Shown here one piece after another: positions 25,154 to 33,935 of a stretch of DNA of 53,472 nucleotides (the first letter of the stretch is position 1; each line of letters begins with the position of its first letter). The notes under the pieces are model-generated. The model worked only from the letters and a program-made list of their open reading frames with translations. It was not told where the DNA came from and made no database searches. The translations under genes and the position numbers were made by a program. Origin of the DNA: CAYYYP01 sp964475985. Its GTDB lineage: Bacteria; Bdellovibrionota; UBA1018; CAYHWW01. The stretch is from NCBI GenBank assembly GCA_964475985.1, contig CAYYYP010000022.1, forward strand, positions 1 through 53,472. The letters run 5' to 3'.

Positions 25154-25921
25154 ATGTGCGTCTGTTTTGTATCCTTTGGGCAAAATCCAAAATATCCGCT
25201 GATCATCGCCCACAACCGTGATGAATATTATGCGCGACCAACGGCAGCGGCCGCCTTCTGGGACTCTGATCCAGAAATTTTTGGGGGACGTGATTTACTG
25301 GCCGGGGGAACTTGGCTTGGTTTGAATACGCGCGGTAGTATTGCGCTGATAACGAATTACCGGGATCCTAAGGCAAAACGAGAATCGGCGCGATCACGAG
25401 GGCATATCGTAAATGCGCTGCTTGAAAGCAAATTGCCGATGACTATTGAGCTCCAGGCGATTTTGGAAAAGAGTGAGGAATACAACGAGTTTTCTACGTT
25501 GGCGTATGGTGAGGGAAAACTTTGGTATGCCTCTTCACCTAGGCGAAAACTTGAAGAGTTAAACCCAGGCAGCTATGCCTTGAGTAATCATGAGTTAAAT
25601 ACTCCCTGGCCTAAGGTTCAAAAAATTTCAGAACAAGGAAAGCTCATCGCCCAGCAAGAAGAAAACCTGATCGAAGGTTTCTTAGCTTTAATGGCGGATA
25701 CCACTGCAGCGCCGGATGAAGAATTGCCCAGCACTGGCGTAGGCTTGGACTTAGAGCGGCTACTGTCTCCAATTTTTATAAAAACCGAAACCTACGGGAC
25801 CCGGTGCTCTACAGTGATCTTGGTAGAAAATTCTGGGAAAATCACATTTTTCGAACGAAGTTTTTCGCCGACGCATACCCCGTCCGATGTCGTGGAGAAG
25901 TTTGATCTTTATCCGAGTTAA
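25154..25921 (+). CDS. NRDE (TANGO2-like) family protein
   Basis: A 255-residue protein of the Asn-Arg-Asp-Glu family. The hallmark N-terminus MCVCFVSFG and the AHNRDEYYARPT motif near residue 20 are present, as are FGGRDLLAGGTWLGLN and ITNYRDP, all typical of TANGO2-like proteins. In eukaryotes the family is linked to haem trafficking and lipid metabolism; in bacteria its reaction is not settled. The N-terminal Cys2 may become a catalytic N-terminal nucleophile after Met removal, as proposed from the fold. The C-terminus contains YGTRCSTVILVE, also conserved in the family. The gene begins about 50 bases after the nuclease-like gene and may be cotranscribed, without an obvious functional link. 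Confidence 0.9.
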   Translation: MCVCFVSFGQNPKYPLIIAHNRDEYYARPTAAAAFWDSDPEIFGGRDLLAGGTWLGLNTRGSIALITNYRDPKAKRESARSRGHIVNALLESKLPMTIELQAILEKSEEYNEFSTLAYGEGKLWYASSPRRKLEELNPGSYALSNHELNTPWPKVQKISEQGKLIAQQEENLIEGFLALMADTTAAPDEELPSTGVGLDLERLLSPIFIKTETYGTRCSTVILVENSGKITFFERSFSPTHTPSDVVEKFDLYPS

Positions 25922-25941
25922 AATATTTGAAAGGAAAACAA

Positions 25942-25957
25942 TTCCCACTGGTGGGAA
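25942..25957. other. Short hairpin between convergent genes
   Basis: TTCCCAC and GTGGGAA arms (7 bp, 25942-25948 and 25951-25957) stand between the convergent NRDE and M1 genes. They are preceded by A-rich sequence on the plus strand, so a weak terminator for the minus-strand gene is possible. There is no long T-run. Confidence 0.4.
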
Positions 25958-25985
25958 AAGTGCTTAAGTGGCGGCCCGCTCCAAC

Positions 25986-28900
25986 TCACTCCGTACGGGT
26001 CGCATGGAATCGATCAAACGTACGCCAAAGTTTTGCAAAATCTTCCTGAAAAATCTGGGTGGGAATGGTTCCCCAAAATGTACCCCAGGCAAACACCGCG
26101 GAGTAGAGCAACATGGTTGGTAGGGAACTCATGGGCCTTAATCCTTGCATACGAAACAACATGTTTATGGCCTGTTCAGGACCGCCGACTAAAAAACGGG
26201 TGAGGAGGTTCCATGTCCAAATATAGGGAGCAACCCAAACTCCGTAGAGCAAATAATTAAACGGTGTGATCGCAATGGAACTTACGACGGATCCCCGCCA
26301 CGAACGCCCATTTGAGGCTTTAAAATAATAAAGCATGGGAATATTGCGATCGAGCATGGATTTAAAGCCCAATCCAAAGGACGTCGGTCCAACGATGGCC
26401 TCCGCCGCCCGCAGGGTTCGAGTCAGCACTTGCGAATTTTTCACCCAAGAAACTTGTCGAAACCGCTGAAACCTTCCGGGCTGATTAGGCGAGAGCGCTG
26501 GAAAATTAGGATCGGCCGCCGTCATGGCGAGATAATTTCGAACCACGAAATCCGCAAAAATTTCGCGTTTGAGTTTGGCGCGTTCCCATGGAGTCAACTG
26601 CGAGAGGTACTCATCGTAGTGGGGGTCTGTTTTTCTTAAATCAGAAATATTTTGCAAACTGGCCCTAAGGACTCGCTCTTCAAGTGCCGGGTCCAGGGAC
26701 CACTGAGGATGCAAACCAATCACTGACATAAGTGATTCTGCAAAAATCCACTGGGCCCGCGCCTCATCCTTGCGGGCTTCATTGGAATAACGAGTGTTCG
26801 GCGCGGTCGGAGCTTCTTGGTCATCACTGAGATGGGATGGGTCAAACTCCCGTCCTGTCTCGGCAATAAAGCGCGCCTGGGCCCGCTGTTCCGCGCGCCT
26901 TAACTGCCACTTGGCAAAGGTTCCATAATGGGGCGGGCGATAGCCGTCATAAATACGATTTGTTGATAAAGCATAATTATCCTGCGCTAAAGTAATGATA
27001 TTATCTTCCGTGGCCGCGTTAAACTGGCTGAAGTTTTTCATCCGTAAGTCTAAGAACGCGCTTTCTTCTGAGAGGCCTTGATTTCTAAGTGCGGCGAACT
27101 CTTCTGCGTGTTCGCTCAAAAATTCCCGCTTGGTTATGGCCTGGGCGCGTTTACCATAACGATCGCGCATGCGGCGGGTGGCGCCCAGTTGAGTGTCATC
27201 CCCAGTCATGAGGGCTACCATGGAGTTTCTGAAGTATTTCGTGGTGAGATCAATTCCGGCCTTTGCTTCGTCTTCCGTAAAGCCTTGGTTCACCAAAAGG
27301 TCTACCCATTCCTGCGGTGCCGCATGCCGGGCCAAGTGTTCAACCAAATGTTCGTCTTTTGATACGGTGAGAAAAAGCAAATCCTGACGCATGCGACGGA
27401 TCCGCGGAACGCTCTCTAAAATGCCTTGTTTTAACGATGAAATTTTTTGCCTCAAAGTGAGGCTTTTATTTTTAAGGATTTCCATGGGCCTGCCCAAGAG
27501 GTGATGGGAAATCTGCAGATTATCGTCAATATGGCTAAAAAGTTGAACTGCGGCCCGTTTAGCCCGCCACTCCATAACGGTATTGGATTCATCCTCCAAT
27601 TTTAAATTCGCATGATCCAATGCTTTTCCGAGGGCTGATTCAACTAAGCCTGGCCTGGACGTTCCCCAATAGGTCGCATCGGCCGAAGGAATAAAGTCCT
27701 TGGGCAATCGGTAACCTAAAGTTCGCATGAGCTCTTCAAAGTAAGTTGATGCATCGAATAAAAAGTCCTCAAGACTGGGTAAGTCCTGTTCCTTCATAAT
27801 GGCGGACAATCGTTTTTCCACCAGCTGTTCATATTCGCCTTGAAAATGGGGGTCAAATGGGTCTTTGCCCTGGGCACGCATGGCGTCGCCGACTTCTGCC
27901 TGGGCCGTTTGCAGGAGTTGTGCACGCCAGGCCTGGCTAAATAGTGCGGCTCCGCTATTGCCGTAAAAAATTCCGCACTTTGCAATTTCGGCCACGCGAT
28001 TTTGTTCAAGGGATTCATTGTCACTCCCAAACGCACGGTCCACCCGTGGCTGAATTACCGGAAAGTGTTCTGCAAGTTCGCGAGCAATGCCTTCGTTTAC
28101 CGAATAAAGCTGAATGTAGTAACTTGCCGTATCTACTGATCCATAACTAAGGCCCATCATCCAGGTGTAGGCCGTAGGCGTAATGTTATCCACCGCAGCC
28201 CTTGACCAGTAGAGGGTCTTCGATAAAAGCCGTCTTAGTCGGGAACGCTCACCGGAAAAAAACCTTGGTGCATACCGATCACCTAAAAATTCAATGGCGT
28301 TCGCTGCCCATACCGTTGGAATTCCCCAGAGGGTCCATAGCACGGTTGAGGTCACAGTTAGCGTATCCCGAACTTCACGGTGCACAACACGAACGGGTTT
28401 AAATTTATAAACGGGATCCACCAATTTCTGTTTCAGAAAACTCGTGATGTTTTTCCAAATGCCTTTTTTCCCTGAAGGTGTGGATGGTCGCACGGTACCC
28501 ATATCGATGGATCCGGCCACATCGCTGACAATAGAATCATCTGACGTACGGGTATAAGGCGATGGTTCGGAACTCCTCACCACCGTGTCAGAAATATTAT
28601 CGGCGCTACTAGAACTGGCTTCGCCAGATTCACTGGACTCTGCAGCACCCCCTGATGTTCCAACTGTCGCGACGGCGGCTGAGCTGCCCTGGCTTAACGC
28701 CCCTTCGCAAGAGGCGAGGTAACGTGCTTCTTCCGCTTCATTTCGTTTTTTGAACACTGCTTTGTAGCGGGTGTGTTTAAGGATCACGGCCGACACCGTA
28801 GCAATGGCGCAAATCACGGCGAAACGAATCAGCCTGGAATGGATTCCTTCGGGCAGGCCGCGAGACTGCCGTTGCATGGTGACTCTAGGGTCTTGAGCAA

Positions 28901-29819
28901 ACGCCGTGGGCAACGCAAAGTTTTTAAGAATTTGAATGAGCGAATTTGAAGTCGAGCTTTGTGAAACGCTGCGCTCCAAAACTTCAGGGCCCGTATAAAC
29001 TAAACCATTCCACGCCGTGGATCGCGGCGCAGGTAGCCTGTCCGCCGACACGAAACGCGAAACCAAAGCCAGTTTTAAATTGAGGTCTTCGGCCTTAGCG
29101 AGTTGATGGAGGTCGGCCACGGGAATGGAAAATACCGGGTCTTCAGCTTCGGGGCGCGCTGGATTTTTTTTCCAGCGAAAAATGAAACGTTCGATTTCTG
29201 GCAATTCGTTGATTGCGACTTCACTAGTGTCGAGCCCTGGGACCGGTAGAAAAAAGAGTGGCACGGTGGTGCGCTGCCGTTCGGCTTTCTGCAATTCAGT
29301 TTTAGAAATGAAAAAAACGCCCTCTTGTACAGAGGTGGGGTTTAAGAAAAGAAACTCGTCTGACTCAAAAAGGGCGGAAAATAAGCCAGGAATCTCAAGC
29401 ACCTTATTGGGCCTAGGGTAAATTAAAAAAGTTCGGTTACGCGCGTGATCCTGCGTAAGAAAAATTTCTTCGTTGGTCTGGGCCGTCGTCGAAATTTGCG
29501 CCGTTTCTTCTCCCGTGGGAGCGCGCCAAATTTGGCCGCGCAAATAGAAGGGGTTTTCATCAAAGTCGTCGGCACCGATGGGCCCCACAACTTCCTCAAT
29601 GGATTGAAACTGCGCCGTGGGATTTTGTTCCAACTCTTCTAGGAAGGGATCCGTAAGCACGGTGGAAATGGCATTGTGGAATGAATTGCCCGAAGCAGGT
29701 GCGCCCGCGTGCGACGCAGTTGAATCTGCTTCCGCACGGGCGTAGGAGTGGGGAATAGCGTTGCCAAAAACTAAACTGATGATCAGAATCCAACTTACAA
29801 AGTTTATGGCTACCCTCAC
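25986..29819 (-). CDS. M1: giant multi-domain membrane protein, paralogue of M2
   Basis: A 1277-residue protein, family unknown, with a GTG start at 29819. The signal peptide has the core INFVSWILIISLVFGN and a site after SYA. Residues 50-290 are an extracytoplasmic domain containing DENPFYLRGQIW, EGVFFISKTEL and VPLFFLPV. A curious LKNFALPTAFAQ follows at about 298-309, looking like a second signal-peptidase site. A membrane segment lies at 329-347 (IRFAVICAIATVSAVIL), then a Ser-rich linker (about 387-450). More hydrophobic segments follow at about 487-510 and 550-575, a long helical region, and two segments near the C-terminus (ITPFNYLLYGVWVAPYIWTW and TMLLYSAVFAWGTFWG). The same order of blocks occurs in M2, including FAKWQLRRA and a block with NSQVLTRTLRAAEA. 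No enzyme motif is seen. Probably an inner-membrane protein with large outside and inside parts. Confidence 0.82.
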   Translation of the reverse strand: MRVAINFVSWILIISLVFGNAIPHSYARAEADSTASHAGAPASGNSFHNAISTVLTDPFLEELEQNPTAQFQSIEEVVGPIGADDFDENPFYLRGQIWRAPTGEETAQISTTAQTNEEIFLTQDHARNRTFLIYPRPNKVLEIPGLFSALFESDEFLFLNPTSVQEGVFFISKTELQKAERQRTTVPLFFLPVPGLDTSEVAINELPEIERFIFRWKKNPARPEAEDPVFSIPVADLHQLAKAEDLNLKLALVSRFVSADRLPAPRSTAWNGLVYTGPEVLERSVSQSSTSNSLIQILKNFALPTAFAQDPRVTMQRQSRGLPEGIHSRLIRFAVICAIATVSAVILKHTRYKAVFKKRNEAEEARYLASCEGALSQGSSAAVATVGTSGGAAESSESGEASSSSADNISDTVVRSSEPSPYTRTSDDSIVSDVAGSIDMGTVRPSTPSGKKGIWKNITSFLKQKLVDPVYKFKPVRVVHREVRDTLTVTSTVLWTLWGIPTVWAANAIEFLGDRYAPRFFSGERSRLRRLLSKTLYWSRAAVDNITPTAYTWMMGLSYGSVDTASYYIQLYSVNEGIARELAEHFPVIQPRVDRAFGSDNESLEQNRVAEIAKCGIFYGNSGAALFSQAWRAQLLQTAQAEVGDAMRAQGKDPFDPHFQGEYEQLVEKRLSAIMKEQDLPSLEDFLFDASTYFEELMRTLGYRLPKDFIPSADATYWGTSRPGLVESALGKALDHANLKLEDESNTVMEWRAKRAAVQLFSHIDDNLQISHHLLGRPMEILKNKSLTLRQKISSLKQGILESVPRIRRMRQDLLFLTVSKDEHLVEHLARHAAPQEWVDLLVNQGFTEDEAKAGIDLTTKYFRNSMVALMTGDDTQLGATRRMRDRYGKRAQAITKREFLSEHAEEFAALRNQGLSEESAFLDLRMKNFSQFNAATEDNIITLAQDNYALSTNRIYDGYRPPHYGTFAKWQLRRAEQRAQARFIAETGREFDPSHLSDDQEAPTAPNTRYSNEARKDEARAQWIFAESLMSVIGLHPQWSLDPALEERVLRASLQNISDLRKTDPHYDEYLSQLTPWERAKLKREIFADFVVRNYLAMTAADPNFPALSPNQPGRFQRFRQVSWVKNSQVLTRTLRAAEAIVGPTSFGLGFKSMLDRNIPMLYYFKASNGRSWRGSVVSSIAITPFNYLLYGVWVAPYIWTWNLLTRFLVGGPEQAINMLFRMQGLRPMSSLPTMLLYSAVFAWGTFWGTIPTQIFQEDFAKLWRTFDRFHATRTE

Positions 29820-29972
29820 AATATCTGGTCACCCCCGGCCATGAAGATGCATGACTCAGAAATAAGCGTAAAGGCTTCATAAAAAAAAAGTCGGGGTTCG
29901 AGAACCAGATTAACGCGTTAGGCCGCATTATTAGCGTGAAGTTTTTATATCTTTGAGGGTAAATTTTACGTC

Positions 29973-30509
29973 ATGGCATCTACCGAAAATCTTTCATTAC
30001 AAGAGCGTTACGCACCGGGAAGCATTTGTTTTGGTTGTGGGCCCTCGAACTTAAAAGGGCTTCGCATCCAAAGTCGCGCGCCCGATTGGATGGCCGCAAA
30101 GATTTCCGAAGAGTCCCCACGGGTAAAGGCTGCTTGGCACTGTGAGGCCCATCACGAAGCCTTCCCCGGAATGGTGAACGGAGGAATCATCGGCGCGCTG
30201 CTTGACTGCCATTCTAACTGGACCGCCGCTTGGCACATCATGAATCTAAATCATTTAGATCATCCGCCCTGCACCGTGACCGCAAGTTATTCCGTAAAAC
30301 TTCTGCGCCCAACGCCAAGCGATGCGGAACTTGTTTTGGAAGCGTGGGTGAAAGTCCCCGAGAGCGACGCTGCGACTGCATTGCCCGGTGCCGCGTCTGA
30401 TCGTGCCACCATCTTGGCAACCCTAAGCGCAAACGGAAAAGTCTGCGCAACGTGCGAGGGAGTATTTGTCATGGTGAAGCCTGGGCACCCGGCGTACCAC
30501 CGTTGGTAA
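29973..30509 (+). CDS. PaaI-type hotdog-fold thioesterase
   Basis: A 178-residue protein of the acyl-CoA thioesterase superfamily. It has a typical N-terminal Cys motif (CFGCGPSNLKGLRIQS) found in one PaaI-like subgroup. The catalytic-helix segment is HHEAFPGMVNGGIIGALLDC, where the HEAFPGMVNGG loop and the following Asp match the hotdog active site. The later strands TASYSVKLLRPTP and the C-terminal strand CATCEGVFVMV complete the fold. It is cytoplasmic and probably hydrolyses an acyl-CoA or similar thioester. It is divergent from M1 and convergent with the beta-helix gene, one base apart. The substrate is unknown. Confidence 0.88.
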   Translation: MASTENLSLQERYAPGSICFGCGPSNLKGLRIQSRAPDWMAAKISEESPRVKAAWHCEAHHEAFPGMVNGGIIGALLDCHSNWTAAWHIMNLNHLDHPPCTVTASYSVKLLRPTPSDAELVLEAWVKVPESDAATALPGAASDRATILATLSANGKVCATCEGVFVMVKPGHPAYHRW

Positions 30510-30510
30510 C

Positions 30511-32163
30511 TTAGCGGCAGCTACTTGCTTCAAACGCACCGATGGTGGGCCTTTGACAAATAGCCCTGCCATCGTAGTCAACTAACGACATGTCATCATC
30601 CCTTGCCCCGGCGTACAATAGAGGACTTGAAGCCGTGGGTCTTAAGTTCGGCAGAGTGGTGAGGCTTCCGGCGAGCGTTACAAAAGGGTTGGTCCTTCCG
30701 TAAAAATTTTCTCGTTCACCTTCCAGGGCTTGGTAGTGAAAAATCGATGTCGTGCGATCTCCACAATCAACCAGCTCCCGGCCACCGTTCCACCAAAGAT
30801 TATGGTGCATGATCAGGCCCGAAACGCCGTTCGGGTTAGCGTTCATAGCGCAGGTGCTGTCCGTGCTTGCTGAACCAAACAAGTTGTTTATGATTTTAGG
30901 GTTTCTGTTTTCTAATATTTCACCCGCTCTTCTTGAGCCGCCCCAATATTCGCGAATGCCTGGCTCAAGTTCACTAGCGTAAAGGCGTACGGAGTCATGC
31001 ACATCAACTACGGAGTAACCGGCGGTGAACCAAATGCTGTTATTGATGGCCGTGCAGTTGTGGCAACCATAAAAAGCTACGCCACCTTCGGCCGCGTTCA
31101 CGATGACGTTGTTCCTGGCCACTTGGCGTGAGCCTTCGGCTGGGTGGTCCCAGGGCCACATGAAAACATTGTTGGTGCCTTCGCCGCCCAAGATGATTCC
31201 GCGATGTCTTGCGCGGTTAATTAAATTGCGCTCAAAAAGAATATCGTAGGAGCCACCTTTGGCTTCCATTCCATGCCCTGCGCCCACCATATTCGTAAGC
31301 GTGTTCTGGCAAGTCGCCGCGTGGTGAACTCCCACCAAATCAATTCCATGGCGAGCGGTGCGGTCGATGCGATTATTCATGATCCAAATATATTCCGTTT
31401 GATTTGCCTTGATGCCGTCGCAACAACCGCTCTCGTAGGCGTTGGCATTTCCATCGCCATCGGAACCCATATTAAGGTTTCGCGCCACGATATTTCGGAT
31501 CACGATGTGATGGGAAGCATCCCATTCTCCGTAATGGGCGGGATTTCCCATGGCAATGGGGCTTCCGCTCACATGTACGCCGGAATCTCCGTAAAAACCG
31601 GATGCTGGCCCAATGGTAAACCCATCCACCGCGATATAACTTACGTGCTCAAGGCCAATGGCCTGGCCGTTTCCATCAACACAGTTTATTTGCACAACGC
31701 CATCGGCGTGCAACCAAAGGGGGGCCGCCGCACTACGCAGATGATCGGTAATGGCTAAACAATTTCCGCGGTAGGTGCCCGGCGCCACTAGAATGTGGGT
31801 AGGGACGTTGCGATTAGAATTATTGATGGCATCCCGGATGGAGTCCATACTGCCACCGGATACGCGCACCGTAGTCCAAGCTGCGGAAGGTATCGCATCT
31901 ACGAAAAGGCGATCCTGGCACGACACCTCACCAAAGGGTTGAACCCCAGGGGCTAAGCCATCCGACGGAACCGGCAGCAGTACCGCGTTGTTGGTTCGGG
32001 ACGTGGTAGCTGAAGAACCCGAGCTAGTCCCTGCGCTCCCACTGCTATTGCAATTCGTTCCGTAAACGGTAATCCCCGTAATGATGGTCACGGCCGAAAT
32101 CAAAATCATGATCCGAGCATTTTGCCGTAAAAACCCCCGCTTTAAATATTTCCCCGATGGCAT
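30511..32163 (-). CDS. Right-handed parallel beta-helix lipoprotein
   Basis: A 550-residue exported protein. The ATG at 32163 is preferred, with GGGGGA about ten bases upstream; a GTG at 32196 would add 11 residues. The signal has the core IMILISAVTIITGITVY ending GTNC and followed by a Ser/Gly-rich linker, a lipoprotein-like N-terminus with Asn before Cys. The main body carries repeated short strands ending in Asn or Gly, typical of pectate-lyase-like beta-helices: HILVAPGTYRGNCLAITD, ARHGIDLVGVHHAATCQNT, RARHRGIILGGEGTNNVF, HNCTAINNSIWFTAGYSVVD. The final segment contains DYDGRAICQRPTIGAFE, common at the end of such proteins. The family includes polysaccharide lyases and surface adhesins; no lyase active site is evident to me, so binding or hydrolysis of a glycan is only a possibility. 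Confidence 0.85.
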   Translation of the reverse strand: MPSGKYLKRGFLRQNARIMILISAVTIITGITVYGTNCNSSGSAGTSSGSSATTSRTNNAVLLPVPSDGLAPGVQPFGEVSCQDRLFVDAIPSAAWTTVRVSGGSMDSIRDAINNSNRNVPTHILVAPGTYRGNCLAITDHLRSAAAPLWLHADGVVQINCVDGNGQAIGLEHVSYIAVDGFTIGPASGFYGDSGVHVSGSPIAMGNPAHYGEWDASHHIVIRNIVARNLNMGSDGDGNANAYESGCCDGIKANQTEYIWIMNNRIDRTARHGIDLVGVHHAATCQNTLTNMVGAGHGMEAKGGSYDILFERNLINRARHRGIILGGEGTNNVFMWPWDHPAEGSRQVARNNVIVNAAEGGVAFYGCHNCTAINNSIWFTAGYSVVDVHDSVRLYASELEPGIREYWGGSRRAGEILENRNPKIINNLFGSASTDSTCAMNANPNGVSGLIMHHNLWWNGGRELVDCGDRTTSIFHYQALEGERENFYGRTNPFVTLAGSLTTLPNLRPTASSPLLYAGARDDDMSLVDYDGRAICQRPTIGAFEASSCR

Positions 32164-32227
32164 TCTGGATGATTCCCCCAAAGAATAGGGTATCACGACG
32201 CAATGCAGCGTGTAGAAATTTGATTCT

Positions 32228-32250
32228 CTATAAATATTAATAATTTATAG
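32228..32250. promoter_or_regulatory. AT-rich palindrome upstream of the beta-helix gene
   Basis: Perfect 8-bp arms CTATAAAT (32228-32235) and ATTTATAG (32243-32250) enclose seven bases. It lies 65 bases upstream of the start at 32163 and 44 bases after the P450 stop. The shared core TATAAATATT also occurs in the palindrome at 23231, upstream of the RCC1 lipoprotein gene. It could be a regulator site. Confidence 0.35.
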
Positions 32251-32293
32251 TAAGTGAGTAGGCAATTTTATACCCGATTTTATACCCGATGTC

Positions 32294-33859
32294 TCAAGGG
32301 CTTAATGTCGCTCCCGAGAAGGGACACTTCGACGGACTTTCTGAAGTCAACGGAGCTTGGCTTAAACCGGATTGACGGACATCGATTTCTAGCTGAACAT
32401 TTTTGGCCAAAGGTCCGCCTTTATGGAGTTCGTGATCACGTTTCCGCAAACGAACCATGACGCCGTTTTTGGGGCGCAAAGTGATGAGCGGTTCAGGCAC
32501 CACTTCAAAACCTGGCTCCAAATCAACTTGATATTCCCGGATGAGGGTGGCCATGATCATTTGGGATTCCATCATGGCAAACCCACTGCCAATACACTGG
32601 CGGGCCCCGCCCGAAAATGGAATATAGGCGTATTTTGGCCGGTTTTTAATGTTCTCTTCGGAGAATCTCTCCGGATCAAAACCTTCAGGATTTGGAAAGT
32701 ACTCAGGTTTGCGGTGTGTGACGTAGGGAGAAACGAGCACGATGGTTTTTGGCGCAATTTCAAATTCGCCGATGGTATGGGCCTCAATGCATTCGCGCGA
32801 AAGGATCCAAGCGGGTGGTGAGAGGCGCATGGATTCTTGGATCACCTTGGTCGTGTAGGTGAGGGCTGAAAGATGTTTCATCTCAACATCGGCAGTGGGC
32901 CCTGCGACCCTTAGTACTTCGTCATAAATGCCTTGGCTTAAGTGCGGCATGCGCGAGAGATAGTAGAATGTCCAAGTTAAAAGATTAGCCGTGGTTTCAT
33001 GCCCCGCCAAAAACATGGTCATGACTTGGTCACGAAGTTCTTCATCTGAAAACGTCTCTCCCGTTTCCGGGTCCTTGGCGTCCATGAGCATCGTGAGCAA
33101 GTCCTGATTTTCTTTGCGGGAACTGCGGTGCTCTTCGATGATGCGAAACACCACGTCATTTAAAACTTTCATGTAATGGGCCGAACGTAAATTCATCGGC
33201 GTGGGAATGGCCCTCGGGATGGGGAAAAGGGAAAGAATGCGGTCGTTCGCGGACTCCAAAAGGGAGTCCATGGCTTCACCGACCTCAGAGGCATCTTTTT
33301 CATTGATGTCCGTTCCCAAAATCATGCGACTCACGACCTGAAGGGTAAGTCGCATCATGGATTGATGGAGATCAAACGGCTTGCCCAGCGCACTTGCTTT
33401 AGAGAATTCTTCCAGCGTTTCCTTGGTGCTCGTCGTAATGAAGTGAGTCAGCCCCGCAAGCCTTTGCTTGTGAAAAGCTGGTTGAGATAATTTTCGTTGT
33501 TTGTGCCAAGCCTTTCCTTCGGCCGTCAGCAAACCCTTGCCGAGCAGTTCTTCAAGTTTGTCGTAACCAAAACCTTTGACGTAGCAGTGCGCCTTATCCA
33601 CTAGTACGCTTTTGATGTGTTCGCTGCTGTTGACCAGCACCACGGTGCGGGGGCCAAACCGCATTTGCACCACGTCACCGTACTCGGCAGCAGTTTTCAG
33701 AAAAAAATGAAGGGGATCTCGTCTGCGTTCCGGCAAACAGCCTAGAACAAAATGACCTTTTGGACCCGGGGCTTTTTTGCGAGCGGAGCCGTTGATCTTT
33801 AAGCCCTTTAATTTTGAACCCTGCGAATTCCCAGTCACTTCAAGATTATTTAATTCCAC
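32294..33859 (-). CDS. Cytochrome P450
   Basis: A 521-residue haem monooxygenase without a membrane anchor. All family signatures are present: PGPKGHFVLG at the proline-rich start (residue 31), the I-helix oxygen-binding motif AGHETT (285-290), the K-helix ExxR (Glu342, Arg345), PERF near 396, and the haem-ligand loop PFSGGARQCIGSGFA with Cys422. The sequence style (FSGGARxCIG, long helix after ExxR) resembles bacterial P450s of the fatty-acid/steroid type. The last 40 residues are an unusual tail ending KCPFSGATLSP, containing a second CPF. No redox partner gene is adjacent. The GTG start at 33859 lies right after the T-run of the upstream gene's terminator and has no ribosome site; a GTG seven codons later is an alternative. 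The substrate is unknown. Confidence 0.92.
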   Translation of the reverse strand: MELNNLEVTGNSQGSKLKGLKINGSARKKAPGPKGHFVLGCLPERRRDPLHFFLKTAAEYGDVVQMRFGPRTVVLVNSSEHIKSVLVDKAHCYVKGFGYDKLEELLGKGLLTAEGKAWHKQRKLSQPAFHKQRLAGLTHFITTSTKETLEEFSKASALGKPFDLHQSMMRLTLQVVSRMILGTDINEKDASEVGEAMDSLLESANDRILSLFPIPRAIPTPMNLRSAHYMKVLNDVVFRIIEEHRSSRKENQDLLTMLMDAKDPETGETFSDEELRDQVMTMFLAGHETTANLLTWTFYYLSRMPHLSQGIYDEVLRVAGPTADVEMKHLSALTYTTKVIQESMRLSPPAWILSRECIEAHTIGEFEIAPKTIVLVSPYVTHRKPEYFPNPEGFDPERFSEENIKNRPKYAYIPFSGGARQCIGSGFAMMESQMIMATLIREYQVDLEPGFEVVPEPLITLRPKNGVMVRLRKRDHELHKGGPLAKNVQLEIDVRQSGLSQAPLTSESPSKCPFSGATLSP

Positions 33860-33860
33860 A

Positions 33861-33912
33861 AAATAAAATCCCCTTGCCCATGAAAGCTTAGGTGCTTTCG
33901 ATGGGCAAGGGG
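33861..33912 (-). terminator. Strong intrinsic terminator of the M2 gene
   Basis: On the minus strand a perfect 12-bp stem CCCCTTGCCCAT/ATGGGCAAGGGG (33901-33912 and 33870-33881) continues, after a one-base bulge, into a second 6-bp stem GAAAGC/GCTTTC with a six-base loop. It is followed by ATTTTATTTT. It lies 24 bases after the M2 stop at 33936. The tail ends two bases before the assumed P450 start. Confidence 0.9.
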
Positions 33913-33935
33913 CAATGCGAAGAATTCAAAAAGGC

